Shown here piece by piece: positions 1-11,200 of a stretch of 64,000 bases of DNA. Positions within the stretch are counted from its first letter, which is position 1. The number at the start of each line of letters is the position of its first letter. Below the pieces are notes generated by a model. It saw only the letters and a program-made list of their open reading frames with translations, made no database searches and was not told the origin of the DNA. Both the position numbers and the translations under genes were made by a program. The DNA comes from Aquila chrysaetos chrysaetos (Eukaryota; Chordata; Aves; Accipitriformes; Accipitridae), in assembly GCF_900496995.4 (NCBI RefSeq), contig NC_044005.1:23379363-23443362 (forward strand), given 5' to 3'.

Positions 1-1380
1 ATGGAAAATTTGGTGTAGGTCAGCTAACAGTCTTGAATTTAATTCTGTCACATAAAAAATAATAGAAGATGCAGGTCTGTTCATTTATAGCTGACATAGC
101 TTCCTAGAGAAAACACAGAGCCTTGCAGAGGGAGGGAACCTTAAAGATGAAGATAATATCTGATAATTTAATTTAGGCTAGCATCATATCACTTTGATTA
201 CAGGCTTACACAGATTGGTATGTCAGCAGACAGTGAATCCCAGACAACCTAACCTCAGGGGAAACCTCTGGACTCATACCAGTTCTGGATACTCCATACT
301 CTCTACGGCAGATCCCAGAAGGACTTCTAAAACATCCACAGCACAAGTGAAAAATGCAGCTATAGCAAACTACAGTGATGCAAGAACTTAAATTCAGGAA
401 CTCATTTGTTGAATTCAGCTTCTTTTTCATTGTGTAAATTCTCATATTTGTTCATTTGTTAGAAACCATGGTCAATAATTTCCCATATAAGCTACTTTTC
501 ATGTATGTGAATGTTAGTGAAAGTCAGCGTTTGCATTCTGATGAATTTTAGTAGTCTTTGCTTTCACTCCCAGAATATGAACAACATGCGTTCTTCCCTC
601 TTGTACTAGAAGGCAGGCAGGAGGACAGCTGATATTAGCATCAGATACACAACCGACCAGTGTTTTCACCAGAAGGATAACTCTTCTTCTAAAATACTCA
701 TGTTTTTTCTTTTTATTTCATTTATTTATTTTGTTATCACTATCAGGTAAAATTGTTTATCAGAAACTCCTCAGAACCCTTGGGTTTTTAATTCTTTCTT
801 GGAAAATGACAATTATTTTTTTAATTAAGTTACACTCATTACATCAAAATAGAGTTTGTTTGTTTGGCCCCTACTCCATGCCCAGCTATGGCTAGCGGTT
901 TAGTATGTCCCAAAATGTCCACAGACAGACAGGTACTTGCAGGTCAGGTGGGCTGACAGGCCCAAAACACATTTGAGACTGACCATTAGCTGCAATTACA
1001 CCACAGTCATTAGTGTCCAGATCAGATTCAGCTCCAGCACAGGAAGGTGAAACTGTATTGACCTACATATGAGTAATGGTAGATGTTTCCACACCTTTCA
1101 GGTGATATCTCAAGGAGCTTCAGTATAATTCACACAGGCATGCATCTCCTTATGTTCTCACTTGTCAGGTTTCAGATGGTATTTTTGACAATGTGGTGCC
1201 AGCAGTTTGATTACTGAGCACATGCTGAATTCTGCACACCATGTCTCCAGCTGGAATCAAGGGTCGTTGACAGGTGACACCACAGATGAAATCTGGTTCT
1301 CTATACCTAGTCTTGCAGTTGATGAGAGCTTTCATGTCAACACTAATCTCACTTCACTAAATGTGTTTATTTTGTAATGC
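1..1380. other. Unique non-coding stretch, no gene seen
   Basis: Ordinary AT-rich single-copy-looking DNA. The small open frames at 194-391 (+) and 206-445 (-) overlap on opposite strands and resemble no protein I know. I see no paired splice sites around a coding-like segment, no repeat family and no promoter. It ends at the CAGTT target duplication of the LTR that follows. Confidence 0.6.
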
Positions 1381-1385
1381 CAGTT
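1381..1385. repeat. Left target-site duplication of the first LTR (CAGTT)
   Basis: CAGTT directly precedes the LTR end. The same five bases occur at 1959-1963 directly after the other end. A perfect pair implies a fairly young insertion or good luck in preservation. Confidence 0.8.
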
Positions 1386-1509
1386 TGTCGTGGTTTAACC
1401 CCAGCCAGCAACTAAGCACCATGCAGCCGCTCACTCACTTCCCCCCCACCCAGGGGGATGGGGGAGAAAATTGGGAAAAGAAGTAAAACTCATGGGTTGA
1501 GAAGAATGG

Positions 1510-1515
1510 TTTAAT
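1510..1515 (-). terminator. LTR polyadenylation signal (ATTAAA)
   Basis: ATTAAA on the minus strand lies about 175 bases downstream of the TATA box, the usual place for the signal that defines the R/U5 border. It fixes the LTR orientation, because the AATAAA-like motifs on the plus strand lie upstream of any plus-strand TATA. Confidence 0.55.
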
Positions 1516-1685
1516 AGAACAGAAAAGAAGAAACTAATAATGATAATGATAACACTAATAAAATGACAGCAGTAATAATAAAAGAATTGGAATGTACAAA
1601 TGATGCACAGTGCAATGGCTCACCACCCGCCAATCGATGCCCAGTTAATCCCCGAGTGGCGATCCCTCGCCCCCACTCCCCCCCA

Positions 1686-1709
1686 GTTTATATACTAGAT
1701 GTGACATCA
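1686..1709 (-). promoter_or_regulatory. LTR core promoter: TATA box with CRE-like site upstream
   Basis: On the minus strand TATATAAAC covers 1694-1686. Just upstream of it is TGATGTCA (1709-1702), one base away from the cyclic-AMP response element TGACGTCA; the change is the C-to-T expected from decay of a methylated CpG. A start site would be predicted near 1660. I infer the promoter activity from layout only. Confidence 0.6.
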
Positions 1710-1958
1710 CATGGTATGGAATACCCCATTGGCCACTTTGGGTCAGCTACCCTGGCTGTGTCCCATCCCAACTTCTTGTGCCCCTCCAGCTTTCTTGCTG
1801 GCTGGGCATGAGAAGCTGAAAAATCCTTGACTTTAGTCTAAACACTATTTAGCAACAACTGAAAACTTCAGTGTTATCAACATTCTTCTCATATTGAACT
1901 CAAAACATAGCACTGTACCAGCTACTAGGAAGACAATTAACTCTATCCCAGCTGAACA

Positions 1959-1963
1959 CAGTT
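1959..1963. repeat. Right target-site duplication of the first LTR (CAGTT)
   Basis: This is the partner of 1381-1385. Together they fix the element boundaries at 1386 and 1958. Confidence 0.8.
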
Positions 1964-4900
1964 TCTTTTTACAAATTTCCTTAACTATTTATTGTGGTCC
2001 CTTTATGGCTGTAGTGCATACTATGATGAAGGATGGAATATCACTGCTGCATGGAAAAGGGATCATTACCACTTTAATCTAAAATGAGCAGCCCAGGGTC
2101 ATTTGGGTATTTCAGTTTTAGAGATTAAAACTGTCTCATGCTGTGAAATGTATGTAAAAATAGCTGTCTCTATCTTCCAGAGCTCATTTCCAGGGGATCT
2201 CATGACAATCGCCTAATACAGGCAAGGGCCATCTTTCCAACTCATAATCATAGTGAGACGATACTCATTCATGCTGTTTGCACACTGCCATTTACTGAAA
2301 AATGAGTATATAATATGCCTGTCAAATATTTAATCAAATATGTAAATAAATATAGATGTATTAAATGTATAGTTGATGTATATAAATATCTGTGAAAAGC
2401 AGCTGAGAATCTTTTTTGGCCTATAATACATGACTGCTGAGGAAGTAAGAGAGAGATGGGGAAATTGGGGTTAAAAAGAAGAGAGAGAAGTATGAGCTAT
2501 AAAAGAATGCTTCTATCTTTTAGCACTCTGAGATCATTAGAATAACTGCAAAGCAGGAGCATCTCAACTTACCATCAGCACCACCAAAATTTAACTAAAT
2601 GCAGTCTGAGCCTGAAATCAGTTAATTCATTTCAACAGGCTTTTGATATTTCCAGCCTTCATCTATAAGGAATAGCTAGTGGCTGGTCCTAGTTGCAGTT
2701 TAAAGGGAGAGAGCATTCAGCAGACTTTTCTTCCAGTTCTTCTCACCATTGTGTCTGAAGGACAGTTACAGTCCCAGCCTTTAAACACTCTGGGCTATGG
2801 GAAGATTTTCCCCTGAAGTAAGTTGGTATTGTGCCAGTGACTTTAATGAAGCTATTCTGATTTCTACCAGATGACAATTTGGCTCAGAAAAATCAAAGTC
2901 AGTGAAAGTCCCAGCACTTTCTTAAAGGAGGTGAGAAATCATGACTGGCAGGTTCAAGCTGGCATAGTGAGGACTGCATGCTGTACTCCTTTGATGGATG
3001 ATTTCAGTATCACTCTGACTGACACATAGCCAAATTATTTGGTAGGCAGAGGCAGTTCTGCCTAAATACTCAAATGATCACTCTGACTTACACCCAGTTG
3101 CTTCGGGGGGTGTCTGTCTAAATACCACCCAAACTGCTTTTCTTTCCATCCTCATGCTCCCTGAGAAGCCATCATTGAACCGCAAAGGAAAGTGTTCTTA
3201 CCAGGCACTTCTACGTGCTCTTTGTAAGTACAAATTTCTCATACTATTATTTATTGAGGAGAAGAAAGGTCATTTCCTCTGTCCTTTGCAGTGAATTAGC
3301 TGTAGGAAGGCAGTCAAAAAAGCCATTTGCTAAAGAACCCTTTGCCTTTCTCCATGCTTGAAGGGCTTGGTTTTTCTTTTTCTAAAAGTGATGAAGCTCA
3401 TTGCTACCTGTGGTGAATATAGCAGGGACTCTACTCATTCCAAGTGCATACTGCCTAAGCATATAATCTTATGCATATTAGTTTCACATGTCTTAACTCT
3501 GTCGCATTAAATGCATGTGCTATTACAAGAATAGACTTTGTATCAATTGGTTGCATAATTCAGTGATTAGATCAAACTGAGGTTCAAAGGCAGTTTTATT
3601 GGATAATCAAAATCAGCAAATGAGGGAGTTTTGCCTTTCCACAAATTCCTTTAAAAACAGTCATAAACTGCTAATAAATGCAGTAAAACATGAGAACAAA
3701 AATGTTGCCTGAAAAGAAGGTTGAGGGTTGGAAACAGTTGTTGGGTGCACTTTGAAATCTCCCTGAGATATACACCCCCTTTGAAAAATCAAAGCACATA
3801 CACACTACAGGCTGGATCACACAGCCACCATCAGACAGCCTAGCTCTGGTACCCAGTTACATCAGGAGAGCACAGAAGTGGCAGTGCTATCTAACTCTGG
3901 CACAGTAAAGCAATTCTTCTGTTGATGGCACTCAGTCTCCCTCTGCAAACATGTACATGTGCCAGCTTACTCAGATCTGGCTCGGGTACTGCAAATAGGG
4001 AAGTGTATTGGTCTATAAAGACTTACCAATGAGACTCACGTGTGTAGTCATTTACAGTCAGGGTCTGATTTTTCATGTTCCTGAAGTGCATAATTCCAAT
4101 TGAAATGAAAGCAAGTTATTTTTCAAATATTTTAAAATATCTATGATTCTTCTGCTATTGAAAAATCCTATTTGTATTTCAATGTATAATATTTCAAATA
4201 TTGTGATAGTGTAGCCTAAGAAACAATATAAATATTAAAAAATCAGACTCAGAAAAGGACAGAGAATTACATTTATCAAGTCTTGAGGAAAGTGCTTACA
4301 AGTCTTAGAGTTTAAAATGGGGAAATTGAGCATTAGGACTCATACTATTTGCTGTTGAAGTCACCCACATATCAGACAGGTCTGGGGAACACCATGGCCA
4401 ACTGAAGATCAGCAACTCTTCGAAATTAACTCCTCCCAAAGCTTGATGACTGCTAGGCATCTCTTCATTCACAGAAGAAATACAAATTGCCAATCACTAG
4501 AGAATATGATGAACAGTAAGTTAGGTAAAGATGCCAGATAGGATGAAACTATTGAAGTATGCACCATCTAAAAAGAAAGCAGTCTTGAGGGGTCAACAAG
4601 TATCTGCTGTCCATAACTGCAGAAGACACTTCCACCCTTCCTGTAACAAAATGTAGAATTACAGTAAAAGTTCCAAAGCTACAACCATGCCATGAGGAGA
4701 AAATACAAAGATTGCCTGTATTCCTGCATGACAACAGTCCTGAGTCAAATTCCCAGATGGCTTTAGGAAACCAACAACACTACAGAGAAAAGCAAAAAAA
4801 CCCTGAATCCTGCCAACCAGCCTGGCCTTTGGGAAAGTGCTGTGTTAACCCTGACATGCAAATGAAACACACCAGCCAGACAATCAGCAGATAATAATAC

Positions 4901-7900
4901 TGAAAAGAGTATCAGTGTTTCTCATTTTAGCTTATCGCTAACTGTGGTCGATTTCTAGTGCCTTAAAACAAATCCAGAGCTGAGTTACATATCCTGGGTA
5001 GCAAAGGAGTTCCTTCCTTGCCTCTGGCAGGCAATATAAGCCCACATTACCATTTCAGTCTTTTTGCATTCCTTATTTATCCACACCAAAGCCATCACCA
5101 GCAGTGGTTCATTTTCCTACTGTAAAGTGGACTTCAGCTGTAATAACTTCAGCTGCAGACTGCAGAAAAAGTAATTGAAGACTGCAGTTTATGCTCTTTC
5201 CTTCAATATTTTTAACTGTAGTGATTTGTCCCAATTTAATTTGTGTTTACTGCAAATTGAACTCCACTCAGGTTAATTTTTATTCTCTGTGGTTTTTTAT
5301 TACTATGTTTGGTCTAGACACAATATGGATCTTTGGCAATAAACCCTCTAAGCTCTGCTTCTTTATGTGGTTGGGAAGTTTACATCATTTACAAAGTCTT
5401 AATAGCACATCCATCATAATAAAGTCAAAGAAAACGTACAACCCTCATGCCACTCTAGCATCAACATCATGAAAAGATTAACATTAAAGATCATATAAAG
5501 AAAGTACTTTTTCCTCACCAAAAGATGATCATTTGTTACTGAGGTTTGCTGTATATTAATGCTAATTATCCATATTGAGATGAAAGCATACCTGTTGTCA
5601 GGAAAAGTGAATTTCAGAACTTGATCTGGAAAGAAATTACTAGAAATTGAAGAGTATTATCTGTCTTGCTCTTTTGTTCCCAGCCTACTGTGTGGTTGCA
5701 ACAAGGTGGTTTTTTTATGAGCTTGCAAAGAAGAGCTTCTCCTGTCTTGGGCTGCTGCACATTGCATAAGGGTTCCCCTGGGATTGCTCCTCCCTTGGGG
5801 CCAAGGGACGAGGTGGGTGTGACGGGTGGAGTGGCAAGAGGAGACATACACCCAGCAGGCTCAGTGGGACTAGGCGCCTCCTAAGACCGGGAGGCACATA
5901 AAGTAACCTGGAAAAGAAGAGTGTCCTTCAGCACCCAGCATCTATCAGAACTGGGAAGTTACTGAAAGCATGTGCAGCAAGGTCAAGACCGAAATAAAAT
6001 GGTCCAAATGGCAATGACAGAGACAAGAGAGGAAAGATTGAGTCTCAGATCCTTTATTTATGTCTGTCTCAACAGACCTGAGATTTTTTTTCTTCTTCTT
6101 CCAAGAATCACTGTGGTTTAGTTCATTGGTTTGTGTTCTTTCAAAATGTAGGTTTAGAGACTGAAACTGTTTTTGGTGTTCTTATATTAAGGAAAACATT
6201 CACTTCAGAGCTCTTGCTGACTTGAGGTCCTGTCCCACAGCTCAAAATTTATTTTGACATGGAAGCTGGACAAAATGAAGCAAAAGTTTCAAAAAAGTGA
6301 CCTCAGTAAAGCACTGATCAGTGCGCAGATTCCAAAATAAACTGTTTTACATGTCTAAGGTGTTCTTGCTCTAAAAAGATCCCCAAGTACTTTGCAAATT
6401 TTACCTGTGGTAGTCACGTTACCCACTAAATAAAAATGCCACATGCATGATGCTCAGAGAAGGAACACAGAGCTTAATAACATTGAATATAGACAGAGTC
6501 AGGTGAAACTAGGTGTTACTTATCTCCATCAGTCCAGAAAGCAATAGATGGAAATGAATGGAACATCTTTGCCACTTTCCTGCTGCCATCACTGTTTCTC
6601 CATGCAACCTTGGCTTATATCAGCAACAGGCTCCTACAGAGAGACAGTCCAAAGTTGTGAATTGCAGTTTTCTTTCAGGCTTCATATTTCTCTTGCACAA
6701 AAGACTCTATTATTTTAAATATCAATATTTGCATTTTAAAAGGCTTGTTTATTTGCCTGACTGAGAAAGTGGACAAGAAAGAAGATGGGGAGAAATGAGA
6801 TGTAAACATGGGGACTACAGTGTGCTGGGAAAGCTCAGTAATAATATATTTTCACATGTATCTAGTTAAAAGCCCTGGAAGGATGACATAAGGGAGATAC
6901 TGATTCTAATAAGAAAATCTACTTACAAATAGTGAAGTACGCAATATACAAATAAGCTTCCAGGAAATGCTAAGAAACAGTCTTTGAGCTGCTCTTCTCT
7001 GATAAACTTGATGAATGTCATACTTGCTATCATGATCATCCCAGGCAGGTTTAACTTATTGATGCTCAGAAAGAATCGGTCATGAAAAGTGAAGGCAAAA
7101 GAAGCAGGGAAAAGTTACCATATTAATGTCAAGAAAGCTGAAGTGCCATAGGAAAGATTTTAATAGTAGGATTTTTCTACGAGCAGAAAAGTCAAAATAA
7201 TAAACAATTTGAAATGTCAAAATAAATATTTATCTGTATGTAACTAATTAGCCTTTGAAAAGCGGTCCAGACAGCTAACCATAAAAAGTCCCAAACTCAT
7301 CAAACACATTATAGTTCTTATCAATACTGTATCAAAATCGAAACTGGAACATAAGCTGTATATAGACTGAAACTGAACTAAATAAATCACCTGTGAGGTA
7401 GGAACCACTTGGGGGCATGAACATGAAATCCTGCAAAAAATCGTACAATTTTATCTTGCTTCTAAGAGCATTGTTTAGATACAGCTAGGTCTTGCAAAGG
7501 ACAGGTGAGTTCACATTATTATTGGTATTACATTCAGATTCTTTGCTACTAATTACTTCTGCTGAAGTGAAAAACAGTGACGTGTTTTGTTTACATAATG
7601 GCTAGTCCTCAGTCAGTCACAAAGTTGCTTAACAAGAAAGGAAGCTGAAGCGTTTTGCCTTTTAGGAGGGACAGCTGAACTTTTTTGAATAGCACTGATC
7701 CGTAAATTATGAAGGGCTTCCTTCTTCACATATTTTTGCTCAGTTAATTCAATACTATAACTATTAAATCACAAAAACTAGCCTTCTGAAATGTCTGGGA
7801 TAGAGATCATTAATTATTTAGAATAAAATATATGGAGCTCATGAAAAAGAAAATAGATATTATGTCTTAAATGGGAAGAATAATTTAGTGGCTCATACAG

Positions 7901-8170
7901 ACACTGTACTGCCAGTATTCCTAGGTTCTACTCCCAGCCTTGTTAAAGACTAACAGTATATCTCACATCACCTCATTTTCACTATCCAAAAGCATACATC
8001 TCCTCTAAGCTAGCTGCCAAACCTCTCAGTACTCAATAGGAAGAAGGTGGCACCTGTAGTGGCTGCTTCATCCCTTCCTAAAATAGAATGAACTGCCCTC
8101 TGAAGATGACTACTGACTACAGAGGACGTTTAGGTTATTATTGTTAGGAGGTGTGAAGTGCATACTCAGG
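1964..8170. other. Unique non-coding stretch with one old repeat relic
   Basis: About 6.2 kb of AT-rich DNA. Apart from the relic at 2829-2910 I find no recognisable repeat, no CpG cluster and no convincing exon. The small open frames (for example 5191-5472 + and 5614-5897 on both strands) overlap each other antisense, which is what chance frames in a slightly GC-richer patch do. The patch at about 5690-5890 is G-rich and carries no coding signature I trust. Confidence 0.55.
2829..2910 (+). repeat. Ancient amniote interspersed-repeat relic (L2/CR1-tailed type)
   Basis: The order of phrases GTGCCAGTGACTTTAATGAAG, CTGATTTCTACCAG, GGCTCAG follows a very old repeat common in archosaur and turtle genomes, in which TGACTTCAATGAAG is followed by CTGATTTACACCAG and then a GATCTGG-like end. 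Divergence is high and the ends cannot be set by eye. Family assignment is from memory. Confidence 0.4.
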
Positions 8171-8177
8171 GCATAAG

Positions 8178-8250
8178 TTATTCAGCTCCTCTGTGCTTTA
8201 ATTTTCTGTCATTGAAAGGGGTTAATAGCACTCCTTGTTTTACAATAATC
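8178..8250 (+). repeat. MIR-like / CORE-SINE fossil
   Basis: The text runs through phrases that align with the 3' half of MIR-type SINEs: a counterpart of CCTCTGTGCCTCAGTTT, then a counterpart of CATCTGTAAAATGGGG, then TTAATAGCA-CT. It is heavily diverged, as expected for an amniote-wide fossil. Confidence 0.45.
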
Positions 8251-11200
8251 TCTTGTCCAGGCAAAAGACCAAATGAACAAGAAGAAACAAACAAGCAAAA
8301 AGAATTGAAAACCTGCAAGGACATTAGAACTACTTGTTTTATCATTTTGACACTGAATGCAGTTTCAACTTAATTTACAGGTGAATTCTTGTACATAAAA
8401 TACTATACATATAATAAAATACATTTTTCCAGAACTTGTAATACCTAGCTGGAGGTAGGGAGGGAAAAGACTGCTATCGCTCTTCCTCTTTTGCTATCTG
8501 AAGGAGGAGCTACTGTCATTTCCTTTGACTATAACTAAATTGCAGGTAAGCAGTACTGGGCCATCTGTCAGGAATTAATTACTAGTTTTGGCACTTGAAC
8601 TAAACTCATCTAAAGTGCTAAATTAGACATAAAGCTTAAAAGGGTGTAAAGGTCAAAGCAGAGCCAGAGGAAAGTTTGTACGTATTTCTAGGGTTAGAAG
8701 ATACTCCTACAGAGTTTGGAGAAAGAAAGTGTAAAAATTTATTTTATTGTCTTCACAGAATTATTTTCCTTAAGGATCAGGTCAGTAAAAGGACCCTAAC
8801 TGCTCTCTCAGTCCTGAAGTCGGTAGAGACAAGATGATATTCAAACCTGTAGTCTCAAGTTCATCCTAAGTAAAAAAAAAAAAATTCTTCTCTTGGTTTA
8901 TCAATAGTAGCATAAACCTATCAAAACTCTGTTTTGGTCCAGACTGATTTGGTCAGACATGAGACATAAAGGCCAGAGGTGAAGCTGCAATTCATGCCTG
9001 ACAACTGAAAATTCATCTCACCTGCTTGGGTTTTGGTTGTGATTATCTGGTTCTACTATGTAAGAACTGTCTGTGTGATGTTTAACAATCACATCATTTT
9101 CAAAGAGGCAGAGATCTCAAGATCAACACCTTGCTCTGCTTCTTTCCCAAGCAAACATATGAATGGTTTCTTACTGCACACAAGGCCAACCTGACAATGA
9201 AAAAGAGAACTAGTAAAACTACTGTATGCCAAGTAATTACATTTCAGCAAACTTTTTTTACTTAAAGTGTATGGGCACATACGCACAGCCAATGTACGGG
9301 TGTGTATTTGCAGCCTTGTGTGCTCAGATCCCTTTGCAATACACAAACAGTATCAGAGATGACAATAGTAAGCTGAAGTGATTTGACAAAAACAGAAAGG
9401 GGAAAAGGGGAGAATGTGAGGCACCTGGGTAAAATAAAGGAGTTCTGGGCTTATATCACTGAATTACAATGCTTCTTTTGCTATTTAACTTTTTTCAGAG
9501 CTAAAAGGCCACCCTAGATGTATAGCATATGAGGGTGTTTATAGCACAGACTATAAACTGCTCTCTGAAACATTTGGCACAAATGTATTTCCAAAGATGA
9601 AAAATGGATTACAACCAAAAAGAAAGTTAGGGATTTGAGGTCATTGTTTTTACATACCTCAGAGTATCGTGGCTTTATCTAAGCATGGATTTGTTGAATA
9701 ACATCTGAGAAAAAGCATATGAAAGTTTAACTTTAAAAACTGATTTCTACTAGCTTATTCTTCTCTCTTCTTCATTTCTATTTCTGTTTTCTAGAAAGAA
9801 AAAATAGAAACTTCGTACTATTCTGTCTTCTACTTTTAGTTCCTGTAACCAGTCTATAGAGGCTCAAAGAATAAACAGAGGAATTTCACATGCTTGTTCT
9901 GCGAACAATTAAGAATTAAATATTGGAATAACTCTGTCCAATTTAAGCATAGAACTGTTCAACTGAAGAGTTTTTCAAAGACTGTTAAATGATGGCTCTG
10001 TCAGGGTCATCGTTTGGCAAAGCCAGAGTGAGATGTATTCAGGGTGGGGGCAGAGCTGTGCAGCCTGAAATGAAAAATGTGAGTACATTTGTGCTGGTGT
10101 TACATTTGTGAAGAACTGTGCTTTTAGCACCATATTGTTTTCATGCAGGTTCTGTACTCAGGAGGATTTTTGTAATCATATAAATGCAAATAACATGTAC
10201 CAAAATTGGAGTAGTAATGAAAAACTTCTTAGAACTTTTCATCCCAGATTTCCTGAAAGTACTCAGTGAGTTTGAAGGCTGATCTAGATTATCAGATTGC
10301 TCTCCACAGGCAGTAGCCTCAGGGATAAAATGCAGCAAGTACTTAACAGGCCCAGGAGCATACTGGAGTCTGGAACAGAAGATAAAACACACAGTCTAGA
10401 GGACGAGGCTAGGTAGCTGCTGCTCTGGGACTTTAGTCAGAGCATAGGATTTAACCTCCAGCTGCTGCAGAAATCCCATGGGCTGCCATCATAGGTCCTC
10501 AGTGTCTTTCTTGTTGTTAAAAACAGCTCAGGATCAGCCCACTAAGAAGAGCAGATTCTTTCCTGTCTACACATCAGCCATGTGTTTTATATTTCTCTTT
10601 GCAGTACTGTGGCTAGGCTGTTTTGCCCATTAACATATTCATTAAAAAAAAAAAAAAAAGGATAGATAAAATAAGAGAGCAAAGGCTTTGTGAGTTCTTT
10701 GTATGAAGTTTCAACAACCACTGCTTTGTCATATTCTAGTGGATGCCAGATTATCCCACAGTACCAATCCGGTAATTCCCTTCACTATTGTAGCACATCA
10801 AAGCACACCCTTGTTAATCAGGCTAACCAAATTAATGCAGCTGTGTTATGACTTGCCGTGTCTGGAATTTTTTGTCATATACTATTGTGTTTATTGTGAT
10901 TGAGTCTGCAGAATGCTTTTATTGTCTAAATATGCAGTGTATTCATGAAATATGAAGAAAGAGTCTACATGAATATTAAAGTTTATGACATTAAGGAAGA
11001 GAGGAGAATTAACATAGCAAAATCACTGTACTAAAAATTTTTATAGACCATTTTAAAATTGCATGTTCTTTCATATTTAGAGTTGTCCACAAATGTACAT
11101 GAAATACCAAGCTCATAGACATTAATATTGTTTATAACAGTCCTTAAGCAGATTATCATTTCTCAAGGGTGTTGTGTTGGTGTAAAGAAATCCTTCAGCA

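Larger units (their letters stand above)
1386..1958 (-). mobile_element. Solo LTR of an avian endogenous retrovirus (probably class III, ERVL-like)
   Basis: Read on the minus strand, this 573-bp element begins TGTTCAGCTGGGATAGAG and ends TTAAACCACGACA, so it has the TG...CA ends of a retroviral LTR. It is flanked by a perfect 5-bp direct repeat, CAGTT, at 1381-1385 and 1959-1963. The internal order fits an LTR on this strand: U3 first, then a TATATAAAC box (1686-1694), then an ATTAAA poly(A) signal (1510-1515), then U5. I recognise the sequence from memory as a family common in songbirds and other neoavian birds. A 5-bp duplication fits ERVL or some class I elements and not ERVK, which makes 6 bp. 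No gag, pol or env sequence adjoins it, so it is a solo LTR left by recombination between two LTRs. The open frame at 1563-1811 (+) lies antisense inside it and is not a gene. The exact subfamily name needs a RepeatMasker run. Confidence 0.88.

Noticed and set aside
1563..1811. 82-codon plus-strand frame
   Set aside because: Antisense inside the first LTR.
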